Positions 27,021-36,006 of a DNA stretch of 64,000 nt are shown piece after piece (within the stretch, counting starts at the first letter, position 1; each line of letters begins with the position of its first letter). Origin of the DNA: Cognatiyoonia sediminum (GTDB lineage: Bacteria; Pseudomonadota; Alphaproteobacteria; Rhodobacterales; Rhodobacteraceae); assembly GCF_900129845.1 (NCBI RefSeq), contig NZ_FQXB01000002.1, positions 186,001-250,000 on the forward strand, written 5' to 3'. A program made the position numbers and the translations under genes. Under the pieces are notes generated by a model. The model had not been told where the DNA came from, did not search any database, and worked only from the letters and a program-made list of their open reading frames with translations.

Positions 27021-28036
27021 TCAAAACACCATTTGAGGTGCCTCCCGCTGAGGGTGAGGCGATTGAGGTTGCCGATGGTGTTTTATGGATGCGCCTGCCT
27101 TTGCCGATGGCATTGGATCATGTGAATGTCTTTGCCTTTGATGATCCAGACGGGTGGACGATCGTAGATACCGGTTTTGCTTCGAAACGGTCGCGCGCGA
27201 TTTGGGAACAAATGCTGGCTGGGCCTTTGGGTGGAAAACCTGTACGACGTTTGATCGTCACGCATCACCACCCAGATCATGTTGGCCTTGCTGGCTGGTT
27301 CATCGAGATGGGCGCAGAGCTGTGCATGCCGCGCACCGGTTGGCTGATGGCGCGGATGCTGACCTTGGATGTGCAAGAGGTGCCCTCGCCCGAAGCTGTC
27401 ACCTTTTATCAGCGGGCAGGTATGGATGCAGCGGTATTGGAACAGCGGCGTGTGGAACGCCCGTTTAACTTTGCCGATTGTGTAGTTCCTTTGCCGCAAG
27501 GCTACACCCGCTTGGCCGAAGGGGACACGATCCGATTTGGTGGGCGTGAGTGGGACATTCGGATGGGCAATGGCCATGCGCCGGAACATCTGACCCTATG
27601 GAGCCGAGCGGGCGATCTGGTTGTCGGGGGCGATCAGCTGCTGTTGTCGATCAGTCCGAACCTTGGTGTTTACCCGACCGAGCCGGATGCTGATCCGGTG
27701 AAGGATTGGATTGAGAGTTGCGAGAAATTTCATCTCTACGCGACCAATGAGCAGTTCATATTGGCGGGTCACAAGGTCCCATATTTCGGTCTGCCTAAGC
27801 GGTTGGTGCAGATGATTACCAACCATCACGAGGCGCTGGATCGGCTTTTGGCTTTTTTGGACACCCCGAAATCGGCAGGCGAATGCTTCCAGCCGCTCTT
27901 CAAACGCAAGATTGGGAGCGGGGAATATGGGTTGGCTTTGGTTGAGGCTGTGGGCCATTTGAACCATTTGCATCAGACGGGTTTGGCGAGTCGGACCCTA
28001 ACCGACGAAGGCGCTTACGCGTTTCGTCGTCTTTAA
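27017..28036 (+). CDS. Metallo-beta-lactamase fold hydrolase
   Basis: 339 residues with the dinuclear-zinc motif THHHPDHVG (about residues 80-88), GNGHAPEHLTLW and a later GHKVPYFG histidine loop. Length and the C-terminal helical domain resemble the LACTB2-like thioester or lactone hydrolases encoded beside acyl-CoA dehydrogenases. Four-nt overlap with the dehydrogenase suggests they act on the same acyl-CoA pathway (inference). Confidence 0.88.
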   Translation: MIKTPFEVPPAEGEAIEVADGVLWMRLPLPMALDHVNVFAFDDPDGWTIVDTGFASKRSRAIWEQMLAGPLGGKPVRRLIVTHHHPDHVGLAGWFIEMGAELCMPRTGWLMARMLTLDVQEVPSPEAVTFYQRAGMDAAVLEQRRVERPFNFADCVVPLPQGYTRLAEGDTIRFGGREWDIRMGNGHAPEHLTLWSRAGDLVVGGDQLLLSISPNLGVYPTEPDADPVKDWIESCEKFHLYATNEQFILAGHKVPYFGLPKRLVQMITNHHEALDRLLAFLDTPKSAGECFQPLFKRKIGSGEYGLALVEAVGHLNHLHQTGLASRTLTDEGAYAFRRL

Positions 28037-28779
28037 GCTTCTACAAATTCATTCGAACCAAATTTGATCACGCGGTCTGTTGGAACTGAGGACCAAACCT
28101 TGGCATCTCCACTGAGTGGTTCAGACGCTATCAACGTGCCACTGTCCCAAGCCGACGTATAGAGAGTCGGACACTTACCGTCAGATGCATAACGCATGGC
28201 AAAAAGCGAAACGCCGTCAGAAAAGACGCAAGTCATTCGCACCGGTTTTTCATCTTGTTGAGGTTGGAAATCCTCCAAAGTCTTTGCCCATGCGCTATCG
28301 ACATTCTGCGTCAAGCCATGCCGAAGCAGAGTCAGGAAAATGAGCTCGCTGTCGGTCGTTCCCCGCCGCGTGTGATAAAGTTCGTCAGGCAGCGCAGCCT
28401 CTAACCGCCGCCTTACTCGGTCGATATGCGGGACCTGACCGTTGTGGCAAAAGGACCAATTTTTGTAGACAAACGGATGGCAGTTTTCGCGACTAGTCGC
28501 GCCCGCTGTTGAGGCTCTGACATGCGCTATGAAAAGGTGTGATGACACCATCCTGCTTAGACTGGTCAGATTGCTGTCAGACCATGCAGGCATGACATCG
28601 CGGTAAACGCCGGGAATAGGGTCGTCGCGCCGATACCAACTCACACCAAATCCATCGCCATTTACAGCGAGTTTCGCCTCCTCAGCATGCTGACTCTGTG
28701 TGAGCAGCGAATGAGATGGCTTGACGATGATGTCCTCAAGCGGCCGCGCCGGACCGCTATAAGCAGCGATCCTACACAT
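28033..28779 (-). CDS. Class II glutamine amidotransferase domain protein
   Basis: 248 residues. Begins MCRIAAYSG, so after Met removal Cys2 becomes the N-terminal nucleophile, as in Ntn-type amidotransferases of the YafJ/EgtC group. Other supporting segments: NGDGFGVSWY, HVRASTAGATSRENCHPFVY and FCHNGQ. Target substrate unknown. Ends convergently with 4-nt overlap to the MBL gene and starts next to the stop of the DUF6356 gene. Confidence 0.88.
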   Translation of the reverse strand: MCRIAAYSGPARPLEDIIVKPSHSLLTQSQHAEEAKLAVNGDGFGVSWYRRDDPIPGVYRDVMPAWSDSNLTSLSRMVSSHLFIAHVRASTAGATSRENCHPFVYKNWSFCHNGQVPHIDRVRRRLEAALPDELYHTRRGTTDSELIFLTLLRHGLTQNVDSAWAKTLEDFQPQQDEKPVRMTCVFSDGVSLFAMRYASDGKCPTLYTSAWDSGTLIASEPLSGDAKVWSSVPTDRVIKFGSNEFVEA

Positions 28780-28995
28780 CTAGTGACGGTTGGTCATGCG
28801 GTTGTGCAGCCGCGTGATGATCCGGCTTGCGGTGGTTTCGCATAGGGCTGGAACGACGGCGTGTACCAGAGCGGCACCTGCGGCAACAAACAGCCAGAAC
28901 GCAAAGCTGGATGCAAAGCGCATATGCTCGAAATAGGTTTCATCAACCGAGGCAGGATGTTCTGTAAACAGCTTCTGAAGTGTTGAAGTCGCCAT
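28780..28995 (-). CDS. DUF6356 family small membrane protein
   Basis: 71 residues with one central hydrophobic segment (about residues 25-46, SSFAFWLFVAAGAALVHAVVPAL), and the HPASVDETYFEHM motif typical of DUF6356. ATG at 28995 has AAGGA about 8 nt upstream; the longer frame to 29088 is unlikely. Its stop directly abuts the amidotransferase start, giving a two-gene operon divergent from the Lrp regulator, which may control it. Confidence 0.8.
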   Translation of the reverse strand: MATSTLQKLFTEHPASVDETYFEHMRFASSFAFWLFVAAGAALVHAVVPALCETTASRIITRLHNRMTNRH

Positions 28996-29112
28996 TGTGA
29001 TGTCCTTTCCAATAGAATTTCTCGTCCTTGTCAAAATAGATAGCCACTCGCATTTGATTTTTTGTCCCAAATTTACTTTCTTTAGCAAATAATTTGGGAT
29101 ATTTTCTCATCC

Positions 29113-29574
29113 ATGAGCCATGAAATAGACGAAATTGACCGCAATATCCTGAAGGTCCTTCAAAATGATGCTTCCCTGTCTGTGGACGACATCAGCGAAA
29201 GAGTCGCCTTATCGCGGAATGCTTGTTGGCGCAGGATTAAGACGATGGAGGCCGAGGGGATCATCAAAGGACGCGTCGCCTTGGTTGATGCGGTGAAAGT
29301 TGGTGTTCCTCTGACGGCTTTGGTGCTGATTAAGACCAGCAAGCACGACGCAGATTGGATTCGTGATTTTCAGGCTGTGCTTGCGGCAATGCCCGAAGTT
29401 GTTGGCGCCCAGCGCATGACCGGTGATCTTGACTACGTGTTAAGGGTGCGATTGGCGGATATGCCGGCCTATGACGATTTCTACCGGCGTCTGACTTCAC
29501 GCATTTCTGTATCGGATATGTCGGCAAGTTTCGTTATGGAGGACATCAAAGAAACCACGGCGGTGCCCTTATGA
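29113..29574 (+). CDS. Lrp/AsnC family transcriptional regulator
   Basis: 153 residues: N-terminal winged helix-turn-helix (DRNILKVLQNDASLSVDDISERVALSRNACWRRI) and C-terminal RAM ligand-binding domain (RMTGDLDYVLRVRLADM). Such regulators respond to amino acids. The 117-nt AT-rich region to the divergent small gene at 28995 is the likely operator region. Its stop overlaps the DUF6173 gene. Confidence 0.93.
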   Translation: MSHEIDEIDRNILKVLQNDASLSVDDISERVALSRNACWRRIKTMEAEGIIKGRVALVDAVKVGVPLTALVLIKTSKHDADWIRDFQAVLAAMPEVVGAQRMTGDLDYVLRVRLADMPAYDDFYRRLTSRISVSDMSASFVMEDIKETTAVPL

Positions 29575-30059
29575 CCAATGATGATAACCCGATGAACCAG
29601 ATTGATACGTCGGCGGAGCAAACTGAAAATGCAGTTATTCCTACGATTCAAGAGGTTTTGAGCGAACATGCCGAAGGACGCGCTGTTCAAGGAGAACTAC
29701 CGGCGGCGCTGCGAGAGTCACCGAAACAGAAAAGCCCTGCACAATGGGCCTATGAGCGGATCATCCTCTATATCCAGAATTTTGAGAAGCAATTGGACAA
29801 CAACCAAGAAGTCGGAATGGGCTTTACTGGTGGGGATGCGGGCGTGATCAAGATTGAAGGGCTTGGGTTTTTCGATCCCGATTTGATCACGTTTTATGGG
29901 CGCGACGGCACAGGGGCGAAGACGCAATTGGTGCAGCATGTTAGTCAGTTGAATGTCATGCTGCGGGCCAGCCCGAAGGAATTAGATCAAGCCGAACCAA
30001 ATCGCATCGGCTTCAAATTGGCTGAGGCGTTGGAGCGTGAGGATGATGCGACGTCCTGA
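29571..30059 (+). CDS. DUF6173 family protein
   Basis: 162 residues, cytoplasmic, with a disordered N-terminus (about 50 residues) and a conserved core WAYERIILYIQNFEKQLD, EVGMGFTGGDAGVIKIEGLGFFDPDLITFYG and TQLVQHVSQLNVMLRA. I recognise it as the DUF6173 family common in Rhodobacterales. Function unknown. ATG overlaps the Lrp stop (ATGA). Confidence 0.75.
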   Translation: MTNDDNPMNQIDTSAEQTENAVIPTIQEVLSEHAEGRAVQGELPAALRESPKQKSPAQWAYERIILYIQNFEKQLDNNQEVGMGFTGGDAGVIKIEGLGFFDPDLITFYGRDGTGAKTQLVQHVSQLNVMLRASPKELDQAEPNRIGFKLAEALEREDDATS

Positions 30060-30131
30060 CCTGCGTTCGGGTCGTGACAAGGGCGCATGAATCATCTAAT
30101 CGGGACGAAAGATCAAAAAGGGATCACAGAC

Positions 30132-30266
30132 ATGGCCGAACATAAGCACGGTGAAATGGATATTTCCGTACAGGAAAAGACATTCGAAGGCTTTATCAGC
30201 ATGACGACGAAAGCCACGATCGTCATTCTTCTTATCTTGGTATTCCTGGCGCTCGTCGGAGCCTAA
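30132..30266 (+). CDS. aa3-type cytochrome c oxidase subunit IV
   Basis: A 44-residue protein starting MAEHKHGEMDISVQEKTFEGF, followed by one membrane helix (residues 29-43). Start, short polar N-terminus with the MDI..QEKTFEGF motif and length match the bacterial aa3-type oxidase subunit IV family. A purine-rich AAAAAGGGA lies 9-14 nt upstream of ATG. Subunits I-III are not in this window, so the oxidase is encoded elsewhere. The stop overlaps the next start (TAATG). Confidence 0.88.
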   Translation: MAEHKHGEMDISVQEKTFEGFISMTTKATIVILLILVFLALVGA

Positions 30267-30883
30267 TGAAACGGCGCGCCTTTTTATTGGGCCTGCCTGC
30301 TGCGGGCCTAATGGGGTGTGCGGTATCAACTGTCCGAGCGCCCGACGCTGTCATTCGACAGGCAGCGTTTGTTGGAACCGGACCTAAATCACTTACCCTC
30401 TATACGATGAAGAATGTGCGTTCCGGTTCTGGAGCGCATTCGTCATTGCTTATCGACGCCAGCCAGCGTGTTATGTTTGATCCGGCCGGGTCATTCAGTC
30501 AGGAGCTAATCCCCGAACGGGATGACGTGTTGTTCGGGATGTCACCTCGGCTGGAGGCCTACTACGCAAGTTATCACGCGCGGTCGTCATTTTTTGTGAT
30601 TTCGCAGAAGAAAGTGGTCTCGCCGGAAGTGGCCGAGATGGCGTTGGGCCTTGCGTTGTCCAATGGCGCTGTGTCTCAGGCGTTTTGCACGCAGGCGACA
30701 TCGTCCATCATCAGTCGTCTGCCCGGATTCGAGAGTATTCGGACAACGTTCTTTCCCAACAATCTATCGGACGCGTTTGGGCGCCTTCCAGGTGTTGAAA
30801 CACGCGAATATCGGGAAAACGACTCCGACGATAAATCGATCGCTGCAGCTCAGATCGATGCTCAGATCAGAGCTGGCCAGTAA
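30266..30883 (+). CDS. Predicted lipoprotein with possible permuted papain-like fold
   Basis: 205 residues, signal peptide with lipobox LMGC (Cys18). A His in SGSGAHSSLLID (about residue 58) precedes a Cys in QAFCTQATSSII (about residue 141). That order, His first and Cys later in a helix start, is what circularly permuted NlpC/P60 (YiiX/C92-like) hydrolases show, so I suspect a papain-like hydrolase, but the match is weak. Coupled to the oxidase subunit IV gene by TAATG. Ends convergently over azlD by 17 nt. Confidence 0.65.
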   Translation: MKRRAFLLGLPAAGLMGCAVSTVRAPDAVIRQAAFVGTGPKSLTLYTMKNVRSGSGAHSSLLIDASQRVMFDPAGSFSQELIPERDDVLFGMSPRLEAYYASYHARSSFFVISQKKVVSPEVAEMALGLALSNGAVSQAFCTQATSSIISRLPGFESIRTTFFPNNLSDAFGRLPGVETREYRENDSDDKSIAAAQIDAQIRAGQ

Positions 30884-31202
30884 GAAATAACCCTGCATAC
30901 AAGGCGATACCACCAGCGACCATCCCCCACAGCGGGTTTCGGCCCATGTAAGCACCACCCAAAGCACAGAATGCCGCGATGGCGCGGGCGGGATCAAAGA
31001 CGCCGTCGGTCGCCATTGGCCAAAGCACCAGTGGTGCCACCATCCCAGGTAGCACAGCAACCGGCGTATAGCGCAGCAGTCGCATCACCAAGGGCGGCAT
31101 GGCGCGATCGCCGATCAGGCCAAGAAACGAGAAGCGGATCAGATAGGTGCAAACCGCGAGGACGGCGATAATGATCCAGATTTCTGTATTGGAGTAGCTC
31201 AT
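30867..31202 (-). CDS. azlD: AzlD family branched-chain amino acid export subunit
   Basis: 111 residues with about four hydrophobic segments, the IRFSFLGL and LRYTPVAVLPGMVAPLVLWP motifs typical of AzlD. Works with AzlC as a two-component exporter for branched-chain amino acids or analogues. ATG overlaps the azlC stop (ATGA). Confidence 0.9.
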   Translation of the reverse strand: MSYSNTEIWIIIAVLAVCTYLIRFSFLGLIGDRAMPPLVMRLLRYTPVAVLPGMVAPLVLWPMATDGVFDPARAIAAFCALGGAYMGRNPLWGMVAGGIALYAGLFLTGQL

Positions 31203-31906
31203 GCCGACCGCTCCTGCAGTGTCTCAACCACGACACCCGCAACCATCGCGCACAACGCTGCGACGAGGAGGCCGGTGCCCGATGGTAGGCCAACGAGAAG
31301 CAGAGCAACCACGACGGAGGTGACGGCCGCGGCGATATGTGCCGGCGTTTTCAGCAAAGGGCCAACCATGGCGAGGAACATGATGGGGACGATAAAGTCG
31401 AGACCGTATTCTTCTGGAATAGCGGAGCCGACAAGTGCGCCGACGACTGTGCTACCGATCCAGACCGGGACAATGGGAGACGCCACGCCAAAGAAATAGG
31501 CCGTGCGGGCAGCGACCGACAGGTTTGGTTCGGCCTCATATTTTGAGATACTCGCGACGTAGGTTTGGTCAAAATTGAAGTACGCGATCAAGGCCCGTTG
31601 CCAAAATGGTGCTGCGCCGATGTAAGGCACGAGGGAGGCAGAATACATTAGCATCCGCAGGTTTACGACCACGCCACCCAGCACAACAAAACCGATGGCT
31701 GCGTCCTCTAGCATCAGTTGCAATGCTGCAAACTGAGCTGCGCCAGCGATGACAAGCATAGAAAAGGCGATCGTCTGAGAGACAGCGAGGCCGCTTTCGG
31801 TTCCGATAACGCCAAAAAGGAGCGCAAAGGGAAATGCCATCAAAATGAAAGGGGCGCCGTCGCGAAACCCGTGCCAATAGGCGGTTTTCACTGTGGTCGA
31901 TGACAT
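31199..31906 (-). CDS. azlC: AzlC family branched-chain amino acid export subunit
   Basis: 235 residues with six to seven membrane helices; FPFALLFGVIGTESGL, NLRMLMYSASLVPYIG and YFNFDQTYVASI are AzlC-like. Forms the exporter with the downstream AzlD. Divergent from the fdhD operon with a 62-nt shared upstream region. Confidence 0.9.
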   Translation of the reverse strand: MSSTTVKTAYWHGFRDGAPFILMAFPFALLFGVIGTESGLAVSQTIAFSMLVIAGAAQFAALQLMLEDAAIGFVVLGGVVVNLRMLMYSASLVPYIGAAPFWQRALIAYFNFDQTYVASISKYEAEPNLSVAARTAYFFGVASPIVPVWIGSTVVGALVGSAIPEEYGLDFIVPIMFLAMVGPLLKTPAHIAAAVTSVVVALLLVGLPSGTGLLVAALCAMVAGVVVETLQERSA

Positions 31907-31968
31907 GGGATTGTCCTAGAAACTTGGGTACTGTTGATCGACCTATCCTTGTTGGAGACGAATGACAA

Positions 31969-32850
31969 TTGGCGCAGTTGCCGGACATAAGCGAATACAT
32001 CATCGCGCCTGATATTGAGCGGGCGGGGTTAACGCGAGACGTCGTTGGAATGGATGAGACTGGCGCTGCTGTGTCCACGCCGGTGATCGAAGAGCGTCCA
32101 TTGACGATCTTTTTGAATAGTCAGGAAATCGTTACCGCGATGACGATCGGTGATTATCCCGAATATTTGGCGCTTGGGTTCCTGCGTAATCAGCGGATGC
32201 TGGCGGATGGTGAAGAGATCACAGGTGTTGAGTTCGATGAGGAGCTTGAGACCGTCGTTGTGCGGACAGCATCCCAAACGACCTATGAAGAAAAGCTGCG
32301 CAAAAAGACGCGCACCAGTGGGTGCGCCGTTGGAACAGTTTTTGGCGATATGATGGAAGGGTTAGAAGGTGTGACGCTGCCGCAGGCAGTGGTGAAAACC
32401 TCAGACCTTTATGCGTTGTCGTCCAAGATCAACCGCACGCCGTCGCTCTACCTTAATTCCGGCGCGATCCATGGGACGGTGCTGTGTCAGGGGGATCGAC
32501 CGCTGGTCTATATGGAAGACGTGGGCCGCCATAATGCGGTAGATAAAGTCGCTGGTTGGATGCTGTCTGACTGCGTCTCGGGCGCGGATAAGACGCTTTA
32601 TACCACCGGACGGTTGACGTCAGAGATGGTGATCAAGACAGCGATGATGGGGATACCTGTTCTGGTGTCACGTTCAGGATTCACGGCGTGGGGTGTGGAG
32701 ATCGCTCAACAGGTTGGGATGACGTTGATCGGGCGGATGAAGGGCAAGCGCATGACTTGCCTGTCGGGAGACGAACGGCTTTTGCGAGACGCTGATCTGT
32801 CGAAAGTGGTTGAAGAGCCAAAGGGCGCGGGTCGGAAAGCGGCAGGATGA
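31969..32850 (+). CDS. fdhD: Formate dehydrogenase accessory sulfurtransferase FdhD
   Basis: 293 residues. FdhD passes sulfur from a cysteine desulfurase to the molybdenum cofactor, activating formate dehydrogenase. Motifs: EERPLTIFLN, SGCAVG (Cys119, sulfur-carrier loop), MEDVGRHNAVDKVAGW and SRSGFTAWGVEIAQ. The loop has Cys119 but a Gly where some homologues have the second Cys of CxxC. Start is a TTG, the first in-frame start after a stop at 31963; GGAG lies 11 nt upstream. First gene of a Mo-cofactor operon. Confidence 0.92.
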   Translation: MAQLPDISEYIIAPDIERAGLTRDVVGMDETGAAVSTPVIEERPLTIFLNSQEIVTAMTIGDYPEYLALGFLRNQRMLADGEEITGVEFDEELETVVVRTASQTTYEEKLRKKTRTSGCAVGTVFGDMMEGLEGVTLPQAVVKTSDLYALSSKINRTPSLYLNSGAIHGTVLCQGDRPLVYMEDVGRHNAVDKVAGWMLSDCVSGADKTLYTTGRLTSEMVIKTAMMGIPVLVSRSGFTAWGVEIAQQVGMTLIGRMKGKRMTCLSGDERLLRDADLSKVVEEPKGAGRKAAG

Positions 32851-33428
32851 AACAACCCGTAGGCATCATTTTAGCGGGCGGTCAGGCCACGCGGATGGGC
32901 GGTGGCGACAAGGGGCTTTTGCCTTTGGGTTCGAGCACGATTTTGAGCCATGTGATTGAGCGGATTGAACCACAGGTTGCCGCTTTGGCGCTGAATGCGA
33001 ACGGCGATGCGGTCCGGTTCGCTGATTTCGAGTTGCCGGTGCGGGCGGATAGCATCGATGGGTTTGCGGGCCCACTCAGCGGAGTGCTGGCTGGGCTGGA
33101 TTGGGCGGCTGAGGTTGGCGCGAGCCATGTGGTGAGTGTCGCAGCCGATACACCGTTTTTCCCCTGTGATCTGGTGCCGCAATTGATACTGCAGGCGAAT
33201 GATCAAGGTTTGGCGCTCGCCGCCTCTCCCAGCGGGCGGCAGCCGACGTTTGGGCTTTGGCCGGTCGCATTGCGCGAAGATTTGCGTGGCGCTTTGGAAG
33301 GCGGTTTGCGCAAGGTTGTTCAGTGGACGCAGGCCCATGGCGCCGGTACGGCTGAATTTCCCGATGATGCCGCGTTTTTCAACGTGAATACGCCGGACGA
33401 TCTGGCTCAAGCAGAGGCAATGCTATGA
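32847..33428 (+). CDS. mobA: Molybdenum cofactor guanylyltransferase
   Basis: 193 residues; attaches GMP to Mo-molybdopterin to make the MGD cofactor of DMSO-reductase-family enzymes such as formate dehydrogenase. Nucleotide-binding start ILAGGQATRMGGGDKGLLPL and VSVAADTPFFP are clear. Four-nt overlaps with fdhD and mobB. Confidence 0.95.
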   Translation: MKQPVGIILAGGQATRMGGGDKGLLPLGSSTILSHVIERIEPQVAALALNANGDAVRFADFELPVRADSIDGFAGPLSGVLAGLDWAAEVGASHVVSVAADTPFFPCDLVPQLILQANDQGLALAASPSGRQPTFGLWPVALREDLRGALEGGLRKVVQWTQAHGAGTAEFPDDAAFFNVNTPDDLAQAEAML

Positions 33429-33916
33429 ACGTTTATGGTGTTGTGGGGTATAAGAACGCTGGCAAGACGGGCCTGATGGAGCGACTGGTTGTCGAGATGG
33501 TGTCTCGCGGGCTGTCCGTTTCAACTGTGAAACATGCGCATCATACATTTGACGTCGATCAGCCCGGCAAGGACAGCTATCGCCATCGGGTTGCGGGGGC
33601 GTCGCAAACCTTATTGTCTTCGGGCAACCGTTGGGCGCTGTTGAGCGAGCTGCGAGGCGCGCCGGAGCCGTCGTTGCAGGAGTTGTTGGCGCAGTTGGCT
33701 CCGGTAGATCTAGTCTTGGTGGAAGGGTATAAGCGCGACGGCCATCCGAAGATCGAGGCCTATCGAGAAGAGACAGGACACCCTTTGATTTGTTCGGAGG
33801 ATGAAAGCGTGCGGGCGGTGGCGGCGGATTTTGAGTTGGAGTGTCCGGTGCCTCTATTCGATTTGAACGACACCAAGGCGATCGCGGACTTTATCCTAAC
33901 CGATCTGGGTTTATGA
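33425..33916 (+). CDS. mobB: Molybdopterin-guanine dinucleotide biosynthesis adaptor protein MobB
   Basis: 163 residues, GTPase-like P-loop GYKNAGKTGL (residues 8-17), VKHAHHTFDVDQPGKDSYRHRVAGA and LVLVEGYKRDGHPKIE. Assists MobA. ATGA overlap with the following moeA fusion. Confidence 0.94.
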   Translation: MNVYGVVGYKNAGKTGLMERLVVEMVSRGLSVSTVKHAHHTFDVDQPGKDSYRHRVAGASQTLLSSGNRWALLSELRGAPEPSLQELLAQLAPVDLVLVEGYKRDGHPKIEAYREETGHPLICSEDESVRAVAADFELECPVPLFDLNDTKAIADFILTDLGL

Positions 33917-36006
33917 CCTTCGAAGCGGTTGTCATTGTTGATTGGTCTGGCGGCAATGACCGCGGAGCGAAGCCGACCAAGGACGCAATTTGGGCCTGTG
34001 TGGCGCGTGATGGCTCGTTGGCGGAGCCGGTTTATTTTCGCAATCGGCAGGTGTTTGAGCCTTGGTTTCACGACCTGATCGCAGAAGAGATTTCTGCCGG
34101 TCGGCGGGTGTTTGCGGGGTTTGATTTTCCGTTTGGCTACCCGCAAGGGTTTGCGAAAGCAGTCACCGGTGAAAACGATCCGTTCGCGCTTTGGCGGTGG
34201 TTGGAGGGGCGGATTGTCGATGCGCCTGCCACCAATAACCGGTTCGAAGTGGCCTCCGAATTAAATGCGCTCTGCGAAGGCGCCGGGCCGTTTTGGGGGA
34301 ATGCAACGAAGTCCGATTGGCCTGATTTGCCGCGTAAAGGATTGGCGCGCGCAGGGCACGGTTGGCCAGAAAAGCGGCAGGCGGAGCAATTGGCGAAGGG
34401 CGCGTTCACGGTCTGGCAATTGGCAGGGGCTGGATCTGTTGGGTCGCAAACCCTGATGGGGCTGCCTGTGCTCGAAAGGGTGCGTCGGGCCTTTGGGCGG
34501 CACGTATCGGTTTGGCCGTTGGAACCGACGGAGAGGGAGGTGGTTTTGGTAGAGGTTTGGCCGTCATTGCTTGCCGATCATATTGCCGCAACACTGCCAG
34601 AGGGAGAGATCAAGGATCGGCATCAGGTGCGCGTATTGGCGCAGGCGATCAGTCAGTTGCCAGAGGCCGCGATGTCGCAGATGATGGCGGTGCCGCGCAC
34701 AGAGGAAGGGTGGATTTTCGGGTTGGGTCACGAAGAGACATTGAAAGAGGCTGCAAGTTTGCGTCCTCCGCCACTGCGGAACGACTGTTTCGCCATGCCG
34801 CAGGGGGCTTATTGGACGCCCGAGGCAGAGGCATTGGCGCACCTGAGAACCCATTTGGCTGGGGTGAAAGCTATCGAGCGTCGTGCCGTGGCCGATTGTG
34901 CGGGTTTGTTTTTGGCAGAGGATGTGACGGCGGAACGGTCGCATCCGCCGACGCCCAATTCAGCGGTGGATGGCTATGCGGTTAAAGGGCCGATTCCAGA
35001 GGGTGCGCACGTCCTACCGCTCGTTGACGGACGCGCAGCGGCTGGTGATCCGTTTGAAGGCGTGGTGCCGGAGGGCCATGCGCTTCGGATATTGACGGGA
35101 GCGGCTGTGCCGGAGGGCGTTGACACAGTCATTTTGCAAGAGGATGTGAACAGCGACAGGACGCAGATCGCTTTTCATGGGCCTTTGAAGGCTGGGTCCA
35201 ACGCCCGCAAGGTTGGAGAGGATATGACGGCCGGTGAGGTGATATTTGCGAAGGGTCGTAAGCTGACACCCGCCGATCTGGGAACATTAACCGCCGCGGG
35301 TGTTGCCGAGGTTGCGGTCTTTGAGCGCCTGCGCGTCGGGGTGTTGTCGACGGGGGATGAGCTGCGAAACGCAGATGAATCCGCATCCGATGCTGACATC
35401 TATGACGCAAATCGCCCGATGCTTCTGGCGAATAGCCGTAGCTGGGGATTTGAGCCGGTTGATCTGGGGCGTGCGACCGATGATCGGGAGGTTTTGCGGG
35501 GCATCTTGGATAAAGCATCCGAAACCTGCGACGCGATCCTGACCTCTGGCGGCGCGTCTGGTGGGGATGAGGATCATGTTTCAGCTTTATTGAAAGACAC
35601 TGGATCCTTTGCTCTGTGGCGTATTGCAATAAAGCCGGGGCGGCCTTTGGCGCTTGGCCTTTGGAATGAGGTTCCTGTTTTTGGGCTGCCGGGAAATCCG
35701 GTTGCGGCGCAGGTCTGTTCACTGGTTTTCGCACACCCTGCGTTGACGGTTTTGGCGGGTGGCGCATGGTCGGAACCGGCGGCGTTTCCGCTGCCAGCCA
35801 ATTTTTCGAAATCTAAGAAAGACGGACGCGTGGAATATTTGCGCGCTCGCGTCCAAGAGGGTCGGGTTCACATCTTCCCATCCGAAGGATCGGGGCGGAT
35901 TTCAGGGCTGAGTTGGTCCACCGGCCTTGTCCGTCTGCCGCAGGAAGCGGCGACGATCAATGAGGGTGACTTGGTCGAATTCCTCCCTTACGCGACGTTT
36001 CAATAA
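33913..36006 (+). CDS. moeA: MoeA molybdenumtransferase fused to an N-terminal RNase H-like domain
   Basis: 697 residues, far longer than the ~400 of ordinary MoeA. The C-terminal ~390 residues are MoeA: NSAVDGYAV, TGAAVPEGVDTVILQED, LSTGDEL, LTSGGASGGDEDHV, and IKPGRPLALG..FGLPGNPVA. MoeA inserts molybdate into adenylylated molybdopterin. The first ~300 residues (VVIVDWSGG.., VFAGFDFPFGYPQGF, VEVWPSL) resemble a DUF429-like predicted RNase H fold of unknown role. ATG 33913 overlaps the mobB stop; the stop overlaps the GNAT start (TAATG). Confidence 0.88.
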   Translation: MTFEAVVIVDWSGGNDRGAKPTKDAIWACVARDGSLAEPVYFRNRQVFEPWFHDLIAEEISAGRRVFAGFDFPFGYPQGFAKAVTGENDPFALWRWLEGRIVDAPATNNRFEVASELNALCEGAGPFWGNATKSDWPDLPRKGLARAGHGWPEKRQAEQLAKGAFTVWQLAGAGSVGSQTLMGLPVLERVRRAFGRHVSVWPLEPTEREVVLVEVWPSLLADHIAATLPEGEIKDRHQVRVLAQAISQLPEAAMSQMMAVPRTEEGWIFGLGHEETLKEAASLRPPPLRNDCFAMPQGAYWTPEAEALAHLRTHLAGVKAIERRAVADCAGLFLAEDVTAERSHPPTPNSAVDGYAVKGPIPEGAHVLPLVDGRAAAGDPFEGVVPEGHALRILTGAAVPEGVDTVILQEDVNSDRTQIAFHGPLKAGSNARKVGEDMTAGEVIFAKGRKLTPADLGTLTAAGVAEVAVFERLRVGVLSTGDELRNADESASDADIYDANRPMLLANSRSWGFEPVDLGRATDDREVLRGILDKASETCDAILTSGGASGGDEDHVSALLKDTGSFALWRIAIKPGRPLALGLWNEVPVFGLPGNPVAAQVCSLVFAHPALTVLAGGAWSEPAAFPLPANFSKSKKDGRVEYLRARVQEGRVHIFPSEGSGRISGLSWSTGLVRLPQEAATINEGDLVEFLPYATFQ

